Of a stretch of 64,000 bases of DNA, positions 25,236 through 37,990 are shown one piece after another. Numbering within the stretch: the first letter of the stretch is position 1; every line of letters starts with the position of its first letter. The translations under genes were made by a program, and so were the position numbers. Location of the stretch: positions 620,001 through 684,000 of the forward strand of contig CAWUHX010000077.1 of NCBI GenBank assembly GCA_963922205.1, given 5' to 3'. This DNA comes from Romanomermis culicivorax. Taxonomy: Eukaryota; Nematoda; Enoplea; Mermithida; Mermithidae. The notes beneath the pieces are model-generated. The model did not search any database. It had not been told where the DNA came from and was given only the letters and a program-made list of their open reading frames with translations.

Positions 25236-25404
25236 GCCCAATTCAGAAGTGCAGTGGCGACTGTCAGCAACAAAAATCATAGGATTTTTTCACTTCTGAA
25301 TTGAGCTTTCTGCAAGTTGCCTATTTATCCTACTCATTTCATCGAACTGTCGCCGAATGTTGGCGACAAAAATCCTAGGATTTTTCACTTCTGAATAGGG
25401 CTAC
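25236..25404. mobile_element. CCTAGGATTTTT MITE, copy 2
   Basis: The ends AGCCCAATTCAGAAGTG and CACTTCTGAATAGGGCT form a clean inverted repeat around a core with TTGGCGACAAAAATCCTAGG. It is the same family as 14128-14368. Confidence 0.6.
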
Positions 25405-27099
25405 ATTAGAAAATTGTTGGTTCCTATTATTTGGTCTCATTATGTTTCTTTTTGATGTAGTGATGCTTGAATGGTTTATAATGGTCCAATCAAGTTTCAG
25501 ATTCATAATTGTTACGTTTTCTGTGATCTGAATTTCCTGAGATTTGTTCATAATATCTCTATCCATTAGATCAAGATGGCGCAATTTTTGATAAAATTCG
25601 TTCAGTTATGTCGAAGAATTTATCGGCATCATGTGATTCAGCAAACCTGAAGTCGTTCAATTTTTCAGAATCGGCATCAGCCCATGTATAAACATCGAAT
25701 TGTTCTTCTGATGTGGCAATCTGGCTGAACAATCATGCTTTTCAGTTCGAGCAAATGGCAGAATGATGGATGGTGTTGTGATGCTCACATGTAGTAGATC
25801 ATGTGTCCAATTAATATCGCCTTCATCCTGATTCAAAATATGTGATGTTGTTGAAATTTCTCAAACTGATATTCATCGTCTAGCATTTCTACATTGGTCA
25901 GATGATCAGTAAGTTTATTGATCCAATTAAGCTGATCCATAGGTGATGAAATATGGTCAAATTCAACACATAGCAGTTGAAAGGTGTTCAAATTAGTCGT
26001 TGTCATGAATCCTGCAAGCACTTGTTAAAATCGAGTGTCAATATGATACCGTTAAACATATGGGATAATCAGCAAGTTTGAATGCCATGGATTTTGATTG
26101 ATGGATTTCACTTTTCCTTTGTTCCTTAATCGTTCATTTGCTTTTCGTCTTGAATCAGTCCACGATTATGCCTTATTTTATTGCAGTTCACATGACATTA
26201 GATTACATAAACTCAATATAGCAGCACAACTTGATAATGTTACATGAACAAAAGTTGAATAGTCTGGGAGCTCAAGCGACCTATGTGGCATTCTCATCAG
26301 GACCCCAAAAATAGAATCATTTGCATCAAAGATATATTTGGAGGGCATGTAGACATAAATTTCCATGTGTTACTTCTGTCTGTTTACAATTTTCTCTGCT
26401 ATTATCAGCTAACTTTCACGTCTTGATCTGGAGAAGTGCCTTGATCTTCTGAAAGCTGTACCACCAAATACCTGAGGTACAGGTTTCTCGAATGTCTGAT
26501 TGGAACAAGCATGCACCTCTTATCTGAAATTTGATTATAAAAACTTAGGCTTGAATTCACTGTCTGTGTGAAATCAGCTTTCTGCTCAATATCCATCAAA
26601 TTATTGATTGTTCCTATTTTACATATATAATCTGTTATTTCAACCACTTTTTCTTCCAGATCTGAAAGTAAGTGCAATACTGTGGAGTTCCCTGACTCAC
26701 TGTGCAGGTGATGAATTTCTCAAAAACATGACAGTTTGGAAAGGTCAATAGTGAGCCATGGGTCCCTGGTCTGTAATACTTAAGGATAGGCAATGGTTAA
26801 AGATAGACAAAAAAGTTGTCTTTGACTACGTAGTCACATAACCATGAGTGCATGCAGCCACATCTGGGCATGTTTGGTGCGAACCACTACTGGGTAGTTT
26901 TGGCCACTGGGTCATTTCCATCATCAGGTCATTTCCGCCACTGGGTCATTTTTGCTACTCAGTCCTACTTGAAGCTGAAATAAATATTGGTGTTACCTGA
27001 AATTGAACCATTGACTTGAGGAGGGAAATCGATTGTGAGACCAAGGTGGTTGCAGTTGGTTATAAAATATTAAAATATGCTGAAAGTATGAAGGATATA
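25405..27099 (-). other. Decayed, coding-like tract of unknown origin
   Basis: Several minus-strand frames of 60-90 residues follow each other with stops between them (25833-26021, 26178-26366, 26405-26677). Composition and codon rhythm look like an old broken gene, but I do not recognise any domain. The miniature Polinton is inserted at its right end. A similar unrecognised tract resumes beyond 34764, so both may belong to one relic element. Confidence 0.25.
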
Positions 27100-27105
27100 T
27101 ACATC

Positions 27106-28175
27106 AGTAGTATAGAGACCCCCCCTTAGGCGTAAAATTCAGAGCAAAAACATGCAAAAGATAGGACATTTTTCATGACGTCATTCAAAAATTCAGAGCA
27201 AATACACACAAAAGATAGGCCACATAATACTAATGTTGGATCTGCCTCAGACCAAAAACACACACAAAAGAGAGCCATCAGATAAAGCATAAGCAACCCA
27301 AGCTAGCATATTGTTTTAAGTTGTGTCTCTTAGCAATGACGTCACAACTTTAGGAATTTAGAATTGAGAGCCCATAGAAAAAAAAGATAGTCCACGTAAA
27401 TTATATTTTGACCTGTTTCAGGGCAAGTGCACACAAAAGATATGCTTGAAAGATAAAACACTAGCAAAGTAGCTGCTTTTTTCATCTTTTTTTGTAGCAA
27501 TGACATCATCACTTCAGAAATTTATAGTGGAGAGCAAACTCATACAAAAGATACTGTAGCCAGGTGAAGCATCAGCAAAGTAGCAGGGTTTTCTATCTTT
27601 TTTTCTAGCACTGATGTTATTGTTTCGGGAATTTGACTTACTTTATTCTTCATTTTGGTGATCCATATAATGTTTTTATTTATAGTCCAGCATTAAAGCA
27701 AAAGCTTAGAGACATAGAACTATAAAAATGAATATTAGCTTATTTTTAACACATTTCTTATAGCTTACATCATCCTTTCTAGTAAAGCTGAGGTGCATTA
27801 GATATAGCATCTAATCAGATATAGCATCTAATCAGATATAGGATCTAATTCTACCATGTTGCACTTATGCATTGCCAGTTATATCAGTCATCCAGAGACC
27901 AGTATTGGTCTTTAGAATATGGGTTATTTTTGTGTTTTTTATACACTCTTATTTCTTTTTGTTTTGTTTATCAAGTTGTTTTTATTATTTATTTGTTTTT
28001 TACCTTCCTGTTTATTTTTTCACGCCTCTGATGTTTATTTTTTATTTTCAAATATTTTTTGATTTTGATTCTGTGTAATATTGTATTCTTAATGACACTG
28101 TAATGTTGCAATTTTAATGACACTTTGTCTGTTTCTAGTTAGGCTCAGCAGGGAATCAGGACAGAGTATTCAACA
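27106..28175. repeat. Left TIR of miniature Polinton
   Basis: Besides the terminus it holds an irregular tandem series of CA(C/T)ACAAAAGATA(G) words (near 27155, 27208, 27262, 27430, 27541) alternating with TGACGTCA-like words (27176, 27336, 27500). Copies of these motifs also occur at the ends of the larger Polinton. Confidence 0.85.
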
Positions 28176-30640
28176 AAAATTTTTCGACTGAAAATATTCA
28201 CACAAAGCCTAGTGAGTATTACACTAAGTAACATTTGATATACCAAACAAGACTTAATTTTTTATTTTTACGGAATTACTAAAAGCATATACAACCTATA
28301 CATTTATGCTATTTCCCCACGGTAGTATTTCTCGTAACTCACCCAGGACTGCACTTGAGAATTACTGTCTTATAGTTTTGATGCCCATACCCGAATCACC
28401 TTTTTTATTTTCCTCATAATAATCCAATGATTAACAGTTTCAAGGTGCAGATGAATGAATGATCAAATTTGCTTTCTGTATTGCTGTACTCACTTTATTT
28501 GTTATTCTTATAATTTTGTGTATGAATTTTAAAAGTTTACAATCATATCTGGGATGAGCTTGCAGAGACCTATTATTACTGAGTTTGGTTAACAGTACCA
28601 CTCAAAAAGTGGTTGTTCCTCAATTTTCATGAAAATGTTCATCTGATTCAACAAAGTATAAATACTTTGCACCTGCTTCCCAAAGAAGAAAAATTATCCA
28701 ACTACATGTATTTAAATGTTTTATTGCTTTAAAAACTGATTTTACTCATTTTAAGCTCAATGCATCATTGTTTTGCCTTGTGCACTCTGTTTACAAAAGA
28801 CCTACATGTTGATGGACCATTAATCCTGTTTCATGACTGCTTATTCTAGGTGCAGGATATTGTTCATTTACATTTACAGCCAAGTTCAATACATTACACT
28901 TATAATTTACAATTAGAGTTCTAATCATTTTTGAAAACTGTTATTCGACTACAGTTTTTTCAGTCTCAAAGTCTCAGGTGCTTTACATAACATCTAAAAT
29001 GCTTTACATGCTTCATCGAAGTGGGTGAGGAGTATCATGAGGTGTGATGCATAACATTTGAAACATTTTTTTCATGATAACCTGACCATAAGCAGTGCAT
29101 ATGAGAACCTGATGATAAGGAGTAGATACACACAAAAAAAATAAACAGAAGCAGCAGTCAAACATTAAAATTTAGGGCTTATGTGTGTTGACAGGCAACT
29201 GTCTGACACTGATACATCTCATCATTGTCAAACTAATTAATGAAACGGGGATCCTCATGGAATGTTCTTTATTCTATCCTTTCAACAAGAGTCTATTTCT
29301 GTTGTTTACATTCAAGAACAGTTGGTGTTTCTGAAAGCATTCCTCTTAATGCATTAGATTGTTAGATGTAAAATGTAGAAAAATATGGAGATGAGCTATA
29401 TCCCAATTTTTAGGATGATTACCAGTCAGACACCACTATTGCTAGATTCCCCTAAATGCCTTTCAGTACATGAGTCTTACATCACACTGTAATATCACTT
29501 ACATACTGATGTTTGCACTTAAGTCATCTATGCTCTGCTTTCAGAAAGACTACGACATCACATCACAGAGAGTGTGAAATTGAAAAACCTTTAAAGTTCA
29601 CATATGTATTTTTTATATCCTGAGTCTTTGACAGAAGGTATAATCTGGTGCATTGGAGATTTATCCTTTTTTTAGTGAACGTATGCTATTTTGCTGTGGT
29701 ATTTTATTAGTCCTGGTGTTAAAAGATGGAAAAAACACGTATGAATGGATTAATTCCCGGGTTCTTTTTAGAAACACTTGGAAAGGCACAAAGAGGCCAT
29801 AAATTAAAAAATATTGCTGAAGATGGCAAAATATATAGAAATAAAGGATTTTCAGTACAAAAAGTAGGCATCAATTTACCTCCTGGTGTCACTATGCTAA
29901 ATAACCCAAGTCAATCAAAGTTTGTAACTAACATTGCTCAAAAGAACTCTTAACAGCAGTGACTATATTATGATAAGTATAATTTCTCTATTCAATGTTT
30001 CTCTCACGCCTTATTTCGATCGTAACATATACATGATGATAATGACCTTTATGTCTGCATGCTTTAGTCAATGCACAAGAATACATCAATACATGTGGTC
30101 CATAACTGTTTATGTTATGCATCATACACTCATGACATTAAGTTTATGATAATTTACAGTTTTAAATGTACTCAATCAAGATTGACATATTTATGACATA
30201 TATTTATCTCACCTCCTAATGTTTTATATTTGGCTGTTGTTTACTTGTTTTGAAACTTTGTGAGATTAATCCACAAGAAGAGCTCATGAATCAAAATTGA
30301 TAGGAAAAAGCAAACGAGTAGTATAAGTGAGTCCTGTCCATCTATTGTCTCTGATGAAAAAGTGAAATTCATAGTTTTTCCTTATGATCAGTCGATTGTT
30401 ACCTAAAAAGTTTAGGGAAATTGATCTTTATATTGATGTTATTATTTGTAAATTGAAATACAGCTTTTGATGCATGACAGAAAGCATCAGGTATTGCTGA
30501 TATTCCCTCCTTTTCACTTTTTTGGTTATATTTTACAAGCTGCATTCAAATTTGTTTTATCTTACAATGCAATGACCGTCATTTGACATTATTTTCATCT
30601 TCAGTGTATGACTCAATCAAGTGAATGATGTCACTTACCC
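28176..30640. other. Interior of miniature Polinton, mostly non-coding
   Basis: AT-rich sequence without a recognisable gene apart from one 75-residue plus-strand frame (29726-29953), listed separately. It probably replaced the deleted Polinton genes. Confidence 0.4.
29726..29953 (+). CDS. Hypothetical 75-residue protein
   Basis: The frame opens with an ATG in good context (AAGATGG) and is rich in Lys and Gly (GFFLETLGKAQRGHKLKNIA, then GFSVQKVGINLPPG). I do not recognise the family. It lies inside the miniature Polinton, opposite in strand to the polymerase relic. No TATAAAAGTT-type box precedes it. It may be a remnant of a small Polinton gene or a chance frame. Confidence 0.25.
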   Translation: MEKTRMNGLIPGFFLETLGKAQRGHKLKNIAEDGKIYRNKGFSVQKVGINLPPGVTMLNNPSQSKFVTNIAQKNS

Positions 30641-31438
30641 TGAATCACAAGTAGGCAGAGGAATGACATAAAATTCCACATTGGTAATTGCAGCCAAGTA
30701 CTACTTTGTGTTGGGTTGTGTAAATTTTTCTGTTAAATCAATGACAGTCAGTTCATCAGCCAGCTTTTTAATATCATTACCATTGATCACTAGTCAGGAG
30801 TTTTCAAGTAATGTGAAATTGTTGTGACAGGCATACCAGTATTTTGTTTCATTTGTTTCTCGATTTTTCAGTATACACCCAATGACACAATCCACACAAA
30901 AACATCATTTTTCATTAAAATATATGTATGTTAGCATGGTCTTGAAGTCTCCATTGACATGATTCCATCGATAGTTGTAGACATGATCCAACAAGTTTGT
31001 TATTAATTTACTTGTTCTGATCAAATACCAATAATTCAATATTTCTTCATGCAGTTCTTCAGGGTAACTTTCTAGGTCCAGTGGGCTTTCTGAGTCATCT
31101 TGAACTTTGTCAATCATAATAGCTAGGTCATTCTCTAAGGGTTCTCGTGTCAAAGTTGCTTGTACAGGTTTGGTGAGCAAGCATTGATTTCTATGCTCTT
31201 TTGAAAGTAATGACTTCCAGTCCTGGAATAATGTTTTGCAGTTTAAACATTCCAGTTGATTAAAATGTATGTTCTTAAAGTGATTGATCAGATTTCTTTC
31301 ATTACTGAGTGTTGATTGGCATAGGGGGCACCTATATCGCCATCCATTGTGAAACACATTGGTATGCTCTTGCAAGTATCTATGTGTCAAGAATTTTTTG
31401 CCACCCACCAAACAGTTTAAATTGTTATTGCTCTCCAT
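30640..31438 (-). pseudogene. Polinton DNA polymerase B, N-terminal relic
   Basis: The intact part (30905-31438, 177 residues) aligns by eye over its whole length with the N-terminus of the polymerase at 51114. Both have three C2H2-like fingers (CPLCQSTLSNERNLINHFKN, CLNCKTLF), an acidic linker and the block EEILNYWYLIRTSKLITNLL, then HVYNYRWNHVNGDFKTM. Homology continues in broken frames to about 30640, where KYWYACHNNF-like and ITNVEFYV-like words are visible with one shift and stops between them. The catalytic polymerase is absent. A TATAAAAAGT box (31504-31513) precedes it, as for genes of the large Polinton. Confidence 0.75.
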
Positions 31439-31503
31439 ACTTGATAAAGCAACCTCTCTTCAACATGAAAAAAAATTAACAATGGCTCACGGCTTGTTGA
31501 GCC

Positions 31504-31513
31504 ACTTTTTATA
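31504..31513 (-). promoter_or_regulatory. TATA box of polymerase relic
   Basis: TATAAAAAGT on the minus strand, 65 bases before the relic's ATG. The polymerase at 51114 has its box at the same distance (63 bases). Confidence 0.5.
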
Positions 31514-31949
31514 CTTTTCTTGTAGCATGACATCACAAAAACAAGACTTATTGAGCATGCAAATCAATTCTTCCATAGATACTGTAGCCATACTTGGGAG
31601 CTTTCTATTTTTGCCTCAACATTTGCATGAAAATCATATTTGTTCTTAGTAAAAAAAAACACGCCCTAACTAGTGTATGTTGTACCATCCATCGCAGCAG
31701 AGACATACATGCTGGGTAAGCAGCTACTTACTTGATCATCACATCATCTTTCTGACAAAAAATTTGGAATCATCTCTTTCGATCTTTTTAAAATTTTAAT
31801 TTTAATACCATGTATGCATAAAAACTTTATTTTTAAGATATTTTGTTTAGTCTGACATGTCTGGAATTCCTGAAATGTACACATGTAAATTTATACTAGG
31901 AACATTGGCTATAAAAGTCAATTTTTTCAATTTTCCTGTTCAGCCATGT

Positions 31950-32450
31950 TGGTAACTTTCATTGCTTTGTTAGCTACTTGAATGATGGCATTCTTCAATA
32001 GAGGCCGGTTAGCTGTAATAAAAAAATGGGGGGAAAAACACAAAGAGGAAAAAATAAAAACGTATGAAAAATGCACAAAAAATGAGCAAAAATGATGAAA
32101 AAAAATGTTAAAAAAAGTAAAAAATGTAGCGAACAAAAACAAGATAAACAAAAATGATGACAAAAAACGTACGAAAAATACAAGAAAAATGAATTAAAAG
32201 ATTGAAAAATAATCAGAAAAATGATAAAAAAAGTAAAAATGTAGCGAAAGAAACAAGAAGATGAATATGAATGATGAAGAAATGATTAAAAATATATATA
32301 AAATGTTTGAAAGATACAAGAAAACGAACAAAAATAATGGGAAATGATAAAAATTGACAAAAAAGAGAAAAGAAACAATCTTGATAAAAATAAATAATGA
32401 ATAGACAATGACAAAAACAAAAGGAAACATAAAACTAATTTAAAATAAAT
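31950..32450. repeat. A-rich low-complexity tract
   Basis: The plus strand is a degenerate series of AAAAATGATGAAAAAA and ACAAAAAGTAAAAATGTAGCGA words. The T-rich complementary frames (FFVHFSYVF and the like) are compositional artefacts. Confidence 0.7.
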
Positions 32451-32923
32451 GTTGTGACCCAGATGAGAACGACATATCCAATGTTCTTACATCAAAATCT
32501 TTATGTTCTTTAATCTGATGCTAAAAAAAACAAGTTTGCACTCTGGATGTGAAAGAAGTTCACACTATGAGTGTGAGGAAAAAATCGAGGTACCTTACAG
32601 TAACTCATGCCTCATCAAATGGCTAAAAGCTAAACAAAATTATGCGATAATGAATGAAGCAGTGAAAAAAAACAAAAAACAGGAAAAACAAAGAAAACTA
32701 AATACCAAAACACAGTAATTGATTTACAAAAATTATGAAAAAATAAAGGAATGAAGAAGTGCGAGAAAACAACCAAAGAAAAAAATAATAAACATGCACA
32801 ATGGAAAAATGAGCGATAGGATCAGAAGATGTAGCCAAACAAAAAACAGTGCCAGTGGGGTAAACAGGGTTTCCAATCATCATGTGTAGTGATAGCCTCT
32901 TCCGTATTTTTACGAGTCTTGAA

Positions 32924-34757
32924 TGTTGAATACTCTGTCCTGATTCCCTGCTGAGCCTAACAAGAAAGAGACAAAGTGTCATTAAAAATGCAATATTACA
33001 GTGTCAGTATACACAGAATACAATATACACAGAATCAAAATCAACAAAATATTGAAAATAAAAAATAAACACCAGAGGCATGAAAAAATAAACAAGAAGG
33101 TAAAAAATAAATAAATAATAAAAACAACTTGATAAACAAAACAAAAGAGAAATAAGTGTGTATAAAAATACACAAAAAATAACCCATATTCTAAAGACCA
33201 ATACTGGTCTCTGAATAACTGACATAACTGGCAATGCATAAGTGCAACATGGCAGAATTAGATGCTATATCTAATTAGATGCTATATCTAATGCACCTCA
33301 GCTTTACTAGAAAGGATGATGTAAGCTATAAAAATGTGTTAAAAATAAGCTAATATTCATTTTTATAGTTCTATGTCTCTAGGCTTTTGCTTTAATGCAG
33401 GACTATAAATAAAAACATTATATGGATCACCAAAATGAAGAACAAAGTAAGTCAAATTCCCGAAAACAATAACATCATAGCTAGAAAAAAAACCTGCTAC
33501 TTTGCTGATGCTTCACCTGTCTACGGTATCATTTGTATGAGCTTGCTCTCCACTATAAATTTCTGAAGTGATGATGTCATTGCTACAAAAAAACAGATGA
33601 AAAAACCAGCTACTTTGCTAGTGTTTTATCTTTCAAGCATATCTTTTGTGTGCACTTGCCCTGAAACAGGTCAAAATATAATTTACGTGGACTATCTTTT
33701 TTTTCTATGGGCTCGACGTCATTGCTAAGAGAAACAACTTAAAACAATATGCTAGCCTGGGTTGCTTATGCTTTATCTGATGGCTCTCTTTTGTGTGTGT
33801 GTTTGGTCTGAAGCAGATCCAACATTGATATTATGTGGCCTATCTTTTATGTGTATTTGCTCTGAATTTCTGAATGACGTTATGAAAAATGTCCTATTTT
33901 TTTGCACGTATTTGCTCTGAATTTTACAGCTAAAGGTGGATTCATACTTCATCTGGCATCCGGCAAGTTATTTTTAGCTTCTGGCATTCAGTGTCTGGCA
34001 TCTGGCAATTTGGCTTCCGTCAAGTTGCCGGATGGGATGGCAATTCATACTTCTTCTGGCACTAGAAATGCCGGATGACAATTTATTCTTGCTTTTGCTA
34101 TGTTAAAATACTTTGAAATCTGTGCAACATTTTGTTTCAGGAGAAATTGCATATGGAAAATATGTATAATATTATTTTCCAGGTCTACTCGTAATTCTTA
34201 CGATTTCAGACGAAGAAAACATGTTTGATCTTGCAATTTTGTACTATTTATTGAAGAGAAATTGGTCAAATTTGTCAGTCTTCTATAGGCGTATAATAAT
34301 ATATGACTAAACTATAATTACGCCTAGAAAAAAGTCTTCATATGACTACCCTGCACATACATATGCTTTCAAGAACGAAAAAAACATACAGAATACTCAG
34401 AAATCAAAAATTAAACGAACGCCATGATTAAAAACACAAAATTTTGCCTCAACTAAAAAAATCGACATCTCTCCCATACACTGTATATGCAAGAACCAAT
34501 CAAACATGCGCTTCAATTGGAATTACATACAAAATATGCTTTAGGGCATCCAGAAAAGTACAACTGTTTCTACTCTTCCGATCCGCCAAATTCCAGTCTT
34601 CCGGCGAAAAAATGAGATCGCAGTGTGGGAAAAGGAAAAAAAGACGTCATCCGGTGTTTGCCGGATGAAAAATCTAAAGATAGACTTTTTTCAGATTCCG
34701 GATGCCGGACGCCCCCCATGAAGTATGAATCCACCTTAAGGGGGTCCCTATACTACT
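32924..34757. repeat. Right TIR of miniature Polinton, interrupted
   Basis: It begins TGTTGAATACTCTGTCC, the complement of the inner end of the left TIR, and ends TATACTACT. It is about 1.03 kb without the nested element 33933-34736. TATAG(A/C)ATCTAAT repeats near 27800-27850 are matched near 33250-33290. Confidence 0.85.
33933..34736. mobile_element. TA-targeted MITE nested in Polinton TIR
   Basis: The ends AAGGTGGATTCATACTTC and GAAGTATGAATCCACCT are inverted and flanked by TA (33931-33932, 34737-34738). The intact left TIR shows the empty site, with a single TA in CCTAAGGGG. Inner words CTGGCATCCGGCA and GATGCCGGA continue the pairing. No transposase is seen. The TA target suggests the Tc1/mariner group or a relative. 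Confidence 0.75.
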
Positions 34758-35856
34758 TACATTGTTACAGAAGGAAGTGCTGGTTGTAGAATCTGACATA
34801 CAAAACAAGTTTTCTGTTGAAATGCTGGGTCCTTAAAAGGGCCATCGGATTCAGGTTGATACAATAAAAAAATTTGACCATCAATCTTCAATACATAGGG
34901 CACATCGAAATTACCCAATAATTATCTTGTTGCTCCACCATGACGATCTGGATACCACAGCAGTTGTAACCTCAATAGTCAGAGCCAATAACCCAACCAC
35001 AGTGGTAGGAGAACATGAAGCCAATCCTTTGTTATTTGATCGCCTTCCTCTGCTTGATCAACAAAATCAAAGGCATCAACTGTCAATCCTTTCATATCTG
35101 AAGGTGAAACCAAAAAAATTTTGTGCAGCCTCATTCCAAGAAAATTCGTCATTATGTCTAGCCAAATGATCATAATACATATCATGGAAAATGAAGCTAT
35201 ATTTCATGAGTGGTGAAATTCGATATTGGCCAATAAAAATAGAAGAATTCATTTTTGAATTGTTGGTTTCAGAGAAAAATTGTCTGCTATTTATACCTTG
35301 AAGATTAAATGTCACACCTGACATGCGACGTATAACATGTGAGGCCTCATGAGTGAGCTGCAAGCCATAGGGATGAGTATATATAGTACTTCAGGAAGAA
35401 TTATTTCAGAACAATGACGGACCCCCCTATGATAGTGGTTATGAAACTGGAAATCATGATGATAGCTTATTACAAAATACCCCGATGGGACAGAAAAGAG
35501 GAGCATATACTTGCTTAGATTGTTGCCAAGCTATAAAAAGCAGTGGACTAGCTTTTTGAAAACTTCGATTAAAGTTGGAAAAAAATCACTTTTGTAATAC
35601 TGGTTTTTTGATTTTTCTAATCGAAAAGTTTTCCATGTCTATGAAAGAGTATATTCTGCAGAATTCCTGATTTTTTCCTTCGCCTGGCGTCAGCTACAGT
35701 AAAAGTTTTCTATATAAAAATTATTTTCAATAATGCTGATGGCTGACTTCAGTCAAATGTATAGAAATGGTAAACCAATCGTACTATAACTCCCGACCAA
35801 TTCAAAACTCTTAGCGAGGGAGGCATATTATATTCATTTTCAGAACTATGAAGAAA

Positions 35857-36243
35857 CCTGAGGTTGGTTGCACTAGCCCAACATGAGGATAATCTCAATA
35901 TCAGGATTAAATTGCTGATCATCAATTTGAGCTAATCGCAATGTCGAGACTATTTCTTCCAGTGCACAGACAATACTCACTTCATGATTAACTAATACTG
36001 AGGTTTAAGTTCGAGTTTGAGAGTAGAAGATTTTTTTATATTTATTCGTTTTAGAGATAAGGAAATTATGCGAAAATGTTAGTGCAACCCGACAGCTCAA
36101 ACTGGGGATACTCTCGACACTGACCTCATTATAGTCCTGATGACATTGAGATTATACCAAATTTTAGATCGAACCCAATTGCCTCTTTGTTCGAGATTGT
36201 CTTGAGCTCGAGCTTAGACAAGTTTAGTGCAACTGGGCCTTGG
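35857..36243. mobile_element. Small inverted-repeat element related to 11679-13084
   Basis: The ends contain GGTTGCACTAGCC on the left and the complement of GTTGCACTAAAC on the right. The inner sequence GAGCTCGAGCTTAGACAAGT parallels GAGCTCGAGCTTAAACCACT near 13050. No TSD is visible. Confidence 0.45.
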
Positions 36244-37079
36244 TTGCAGTCATTGGGCACCATCTGCAAATATGAGAGCAGGGTAAAGCATACAAAAATG
36301 CCATTAAAAATCTCCAGATTCAGCCATAGCTATATTAGGGACGCGCGCCAAATCGGGTTTCCACTTCTCCTCCACTCTACTCGCACTCCCACGGCAACAG
36401 TACGCTTTTTGAAAGCAGGACGGGAGTGATTGGGATGGGTGAAATTGCTCTCCGTGTGCAACCCAGCAAAAAGCACTCTTTCTGCAGCTTTCAGTTTATA
36501 TCCAAAAACTGTGAATGTTGCTATTTTGTTGGATAGTTTCAACAAACACTCATAACTTGATTTCGAGCTCCTAAATTCAGATAAATTTTGCTCACAGCTT
36601 GTAATCAGTAAAACTTATGGGGTGAATTTTATACAATGTCATAATAAATGACTGAATTAAATATATCCAGCACAATGGATTTAGCAGATTTTAAGATTTT
36701 AATTTAAGAGAGAAAAGATTTTAAGCTGTAAATTTTTTCATAAAAAGCTGAGTGGGATTTCATGTGTCACATTTCCACAGTTGATTCCTGTTTTATTGAC
36801 ACTGAATTTAGCAAATAAGTTCAACTCAGTTAGAAGCTCACATGTATGAGGGGGGAAATGAAGGTATAGTCTACCCCAAGAGCATTTAAACTGGAAAATC
36901 TGGTATGAAAAAAATTTTTGTCCAAGTTTCTTTTAAATTTTTTGTCTCAAAAAACGTCAAAAAACCAGGGTCAATTACCAGTACCCTCCTCTAAATTCCG
37001 GAGATGCACATGTATGGTTGGAAAGCCTGTTGAAGCACTCAGCTGTGGAATATACTTTTTCACAGACATCGAAAATTTT

Positions 37080-37450
37080 TTGATGAGACCCCTCCCTCAA
37101 CAAATCGCAGAATAACATTTGTTTACACATGGTATAATTTATTGTGTAAATTGATCACATTCATTGAATTCTCTGTGAAAGCAAATTCCACCAAAAATCA
37201 AGAAAATATGTTTGTTTACACCATGGATACTTTTTGTGTAAGGTGTCTGTATCTATTGAATTCCCCGCAGTCGAAAACCCCTTCCTCAAAAAGACCACGA
37301 AACTACCTTTGGTTTACACATTGAATAATTTTTCCTATAAAGTCATCGCATCCATTGAATTTCTCCTGGTTGAAAACCTCTTTCACCAAAAAATCGCAGA
37401 AATACGTTTGTTTACACTCACAATATTTTTTTATGTAAATGACTGCGATT
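37080..37450. repeat. Four-copy tandem repeat, period about 97 bp
   Basis: The phrase CAAAAAATCGCAGAAATACG-TTTGTTTACAC or a close variant starts near 37098, 37191, 37288 and 37387, each followed by ATTGAATT-CTC-TG-(A/C)GAAAA. Identity between units is about 70-75% by eye. Confidence 0.65.
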
Positions 37451-37699
37451 TCTGCAATTTTTTCTGAAAATCGCAATTTCCTAAGGTCAAACACTTTTGC
37501 CCCAAACATTGTAGTAACCCTCTTTCTCGCACGGATCAGTAATTTTATGTTCTCTAAAAAATTATTTTTTTGAAACCGAATGATGCATAGTGAAAAATTG
37601 TCAAATTCAGGGATTTCTCGGACTAGGGTCAGTTATATAACTTGATAGAGTCGATATTTCCAAAAAATCTGAAATAGCATTCAAGATATCTCTTAGTAG

Positions 37700-37990
37700 A
37701 TGCATGCCTCAAATTATCGAACTTGCAGATCAAAACCCAATATGGAACCTACAGGTACACAATGCCCCAAAAAAGGCCATTTTCTGCATGTTTTTGGTGC
37801 CCCACCGAGCATTATTCAAATATAGAGCGGCAATGACCTTTTCCACCCCTATGTTTGCACCTAAGCTGGATATTATGCGAAAAACCGCATCCCTATATCT
37901 GCGACCATTTTGGCTCTAGGGGAGGGAGACTCTGAAAAAGGGTGTTCAAGTATATTATAGGTTGGCACTTTTGTGCCACCTACGATATTA
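37700..37990. repeat. Dispersed repeat, copy A
   Basis: The phrase AAAAAGGCCATTTTCTGCATG-TTTTTGGTGCCCCACCGAGCA is matched near 57995-58050 by AAAAAGACAGTTTTTTGCATG-TTTTGGAACCCCACTGAGCA. The following 100 bases also resemble each other. Confidence 0.5.

Larger units (their letters stand above)
27106..34757. mobile_element. Miniature Polinton with 1-kb TIRs
   Basis: The ends start AGTAGTATAGAG, the same terminus as the 14.3-kb Polinton at 42110. The left TIR (27106-28175) matches the reverse complement of 32924-34757 once the nested element in the right arm is set aside. The flanks are TACATC (27100-27105) and TACATT (34758-34763), a 6-bp TSD with one mismatch, as expected for Polintons. The interior carries only a decayed N-terminal polymerase piece (about 30640-31438, minus) and AT-rich filler. 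It lacks integrase, capsid and ATPase, so it must be a deletion derivative moved in trans. Confidence 0.85.

Noticed and set aside
31927-33239. Phe/Leu-rich minus-strand frames that look like membrane proteins
   Set aside because: They come from A-rich low-complexity DNA and the TIR; composition alone explains the hydrophobicity.
36900-37520. CRISPR-like array suspected from regularly spaced words near 37.1-37.4 kb
   Set aside because: Units are about 97 bp, diverge along their whole length and lack short constant repeats with variable spacers. The setting is eukaryotic.
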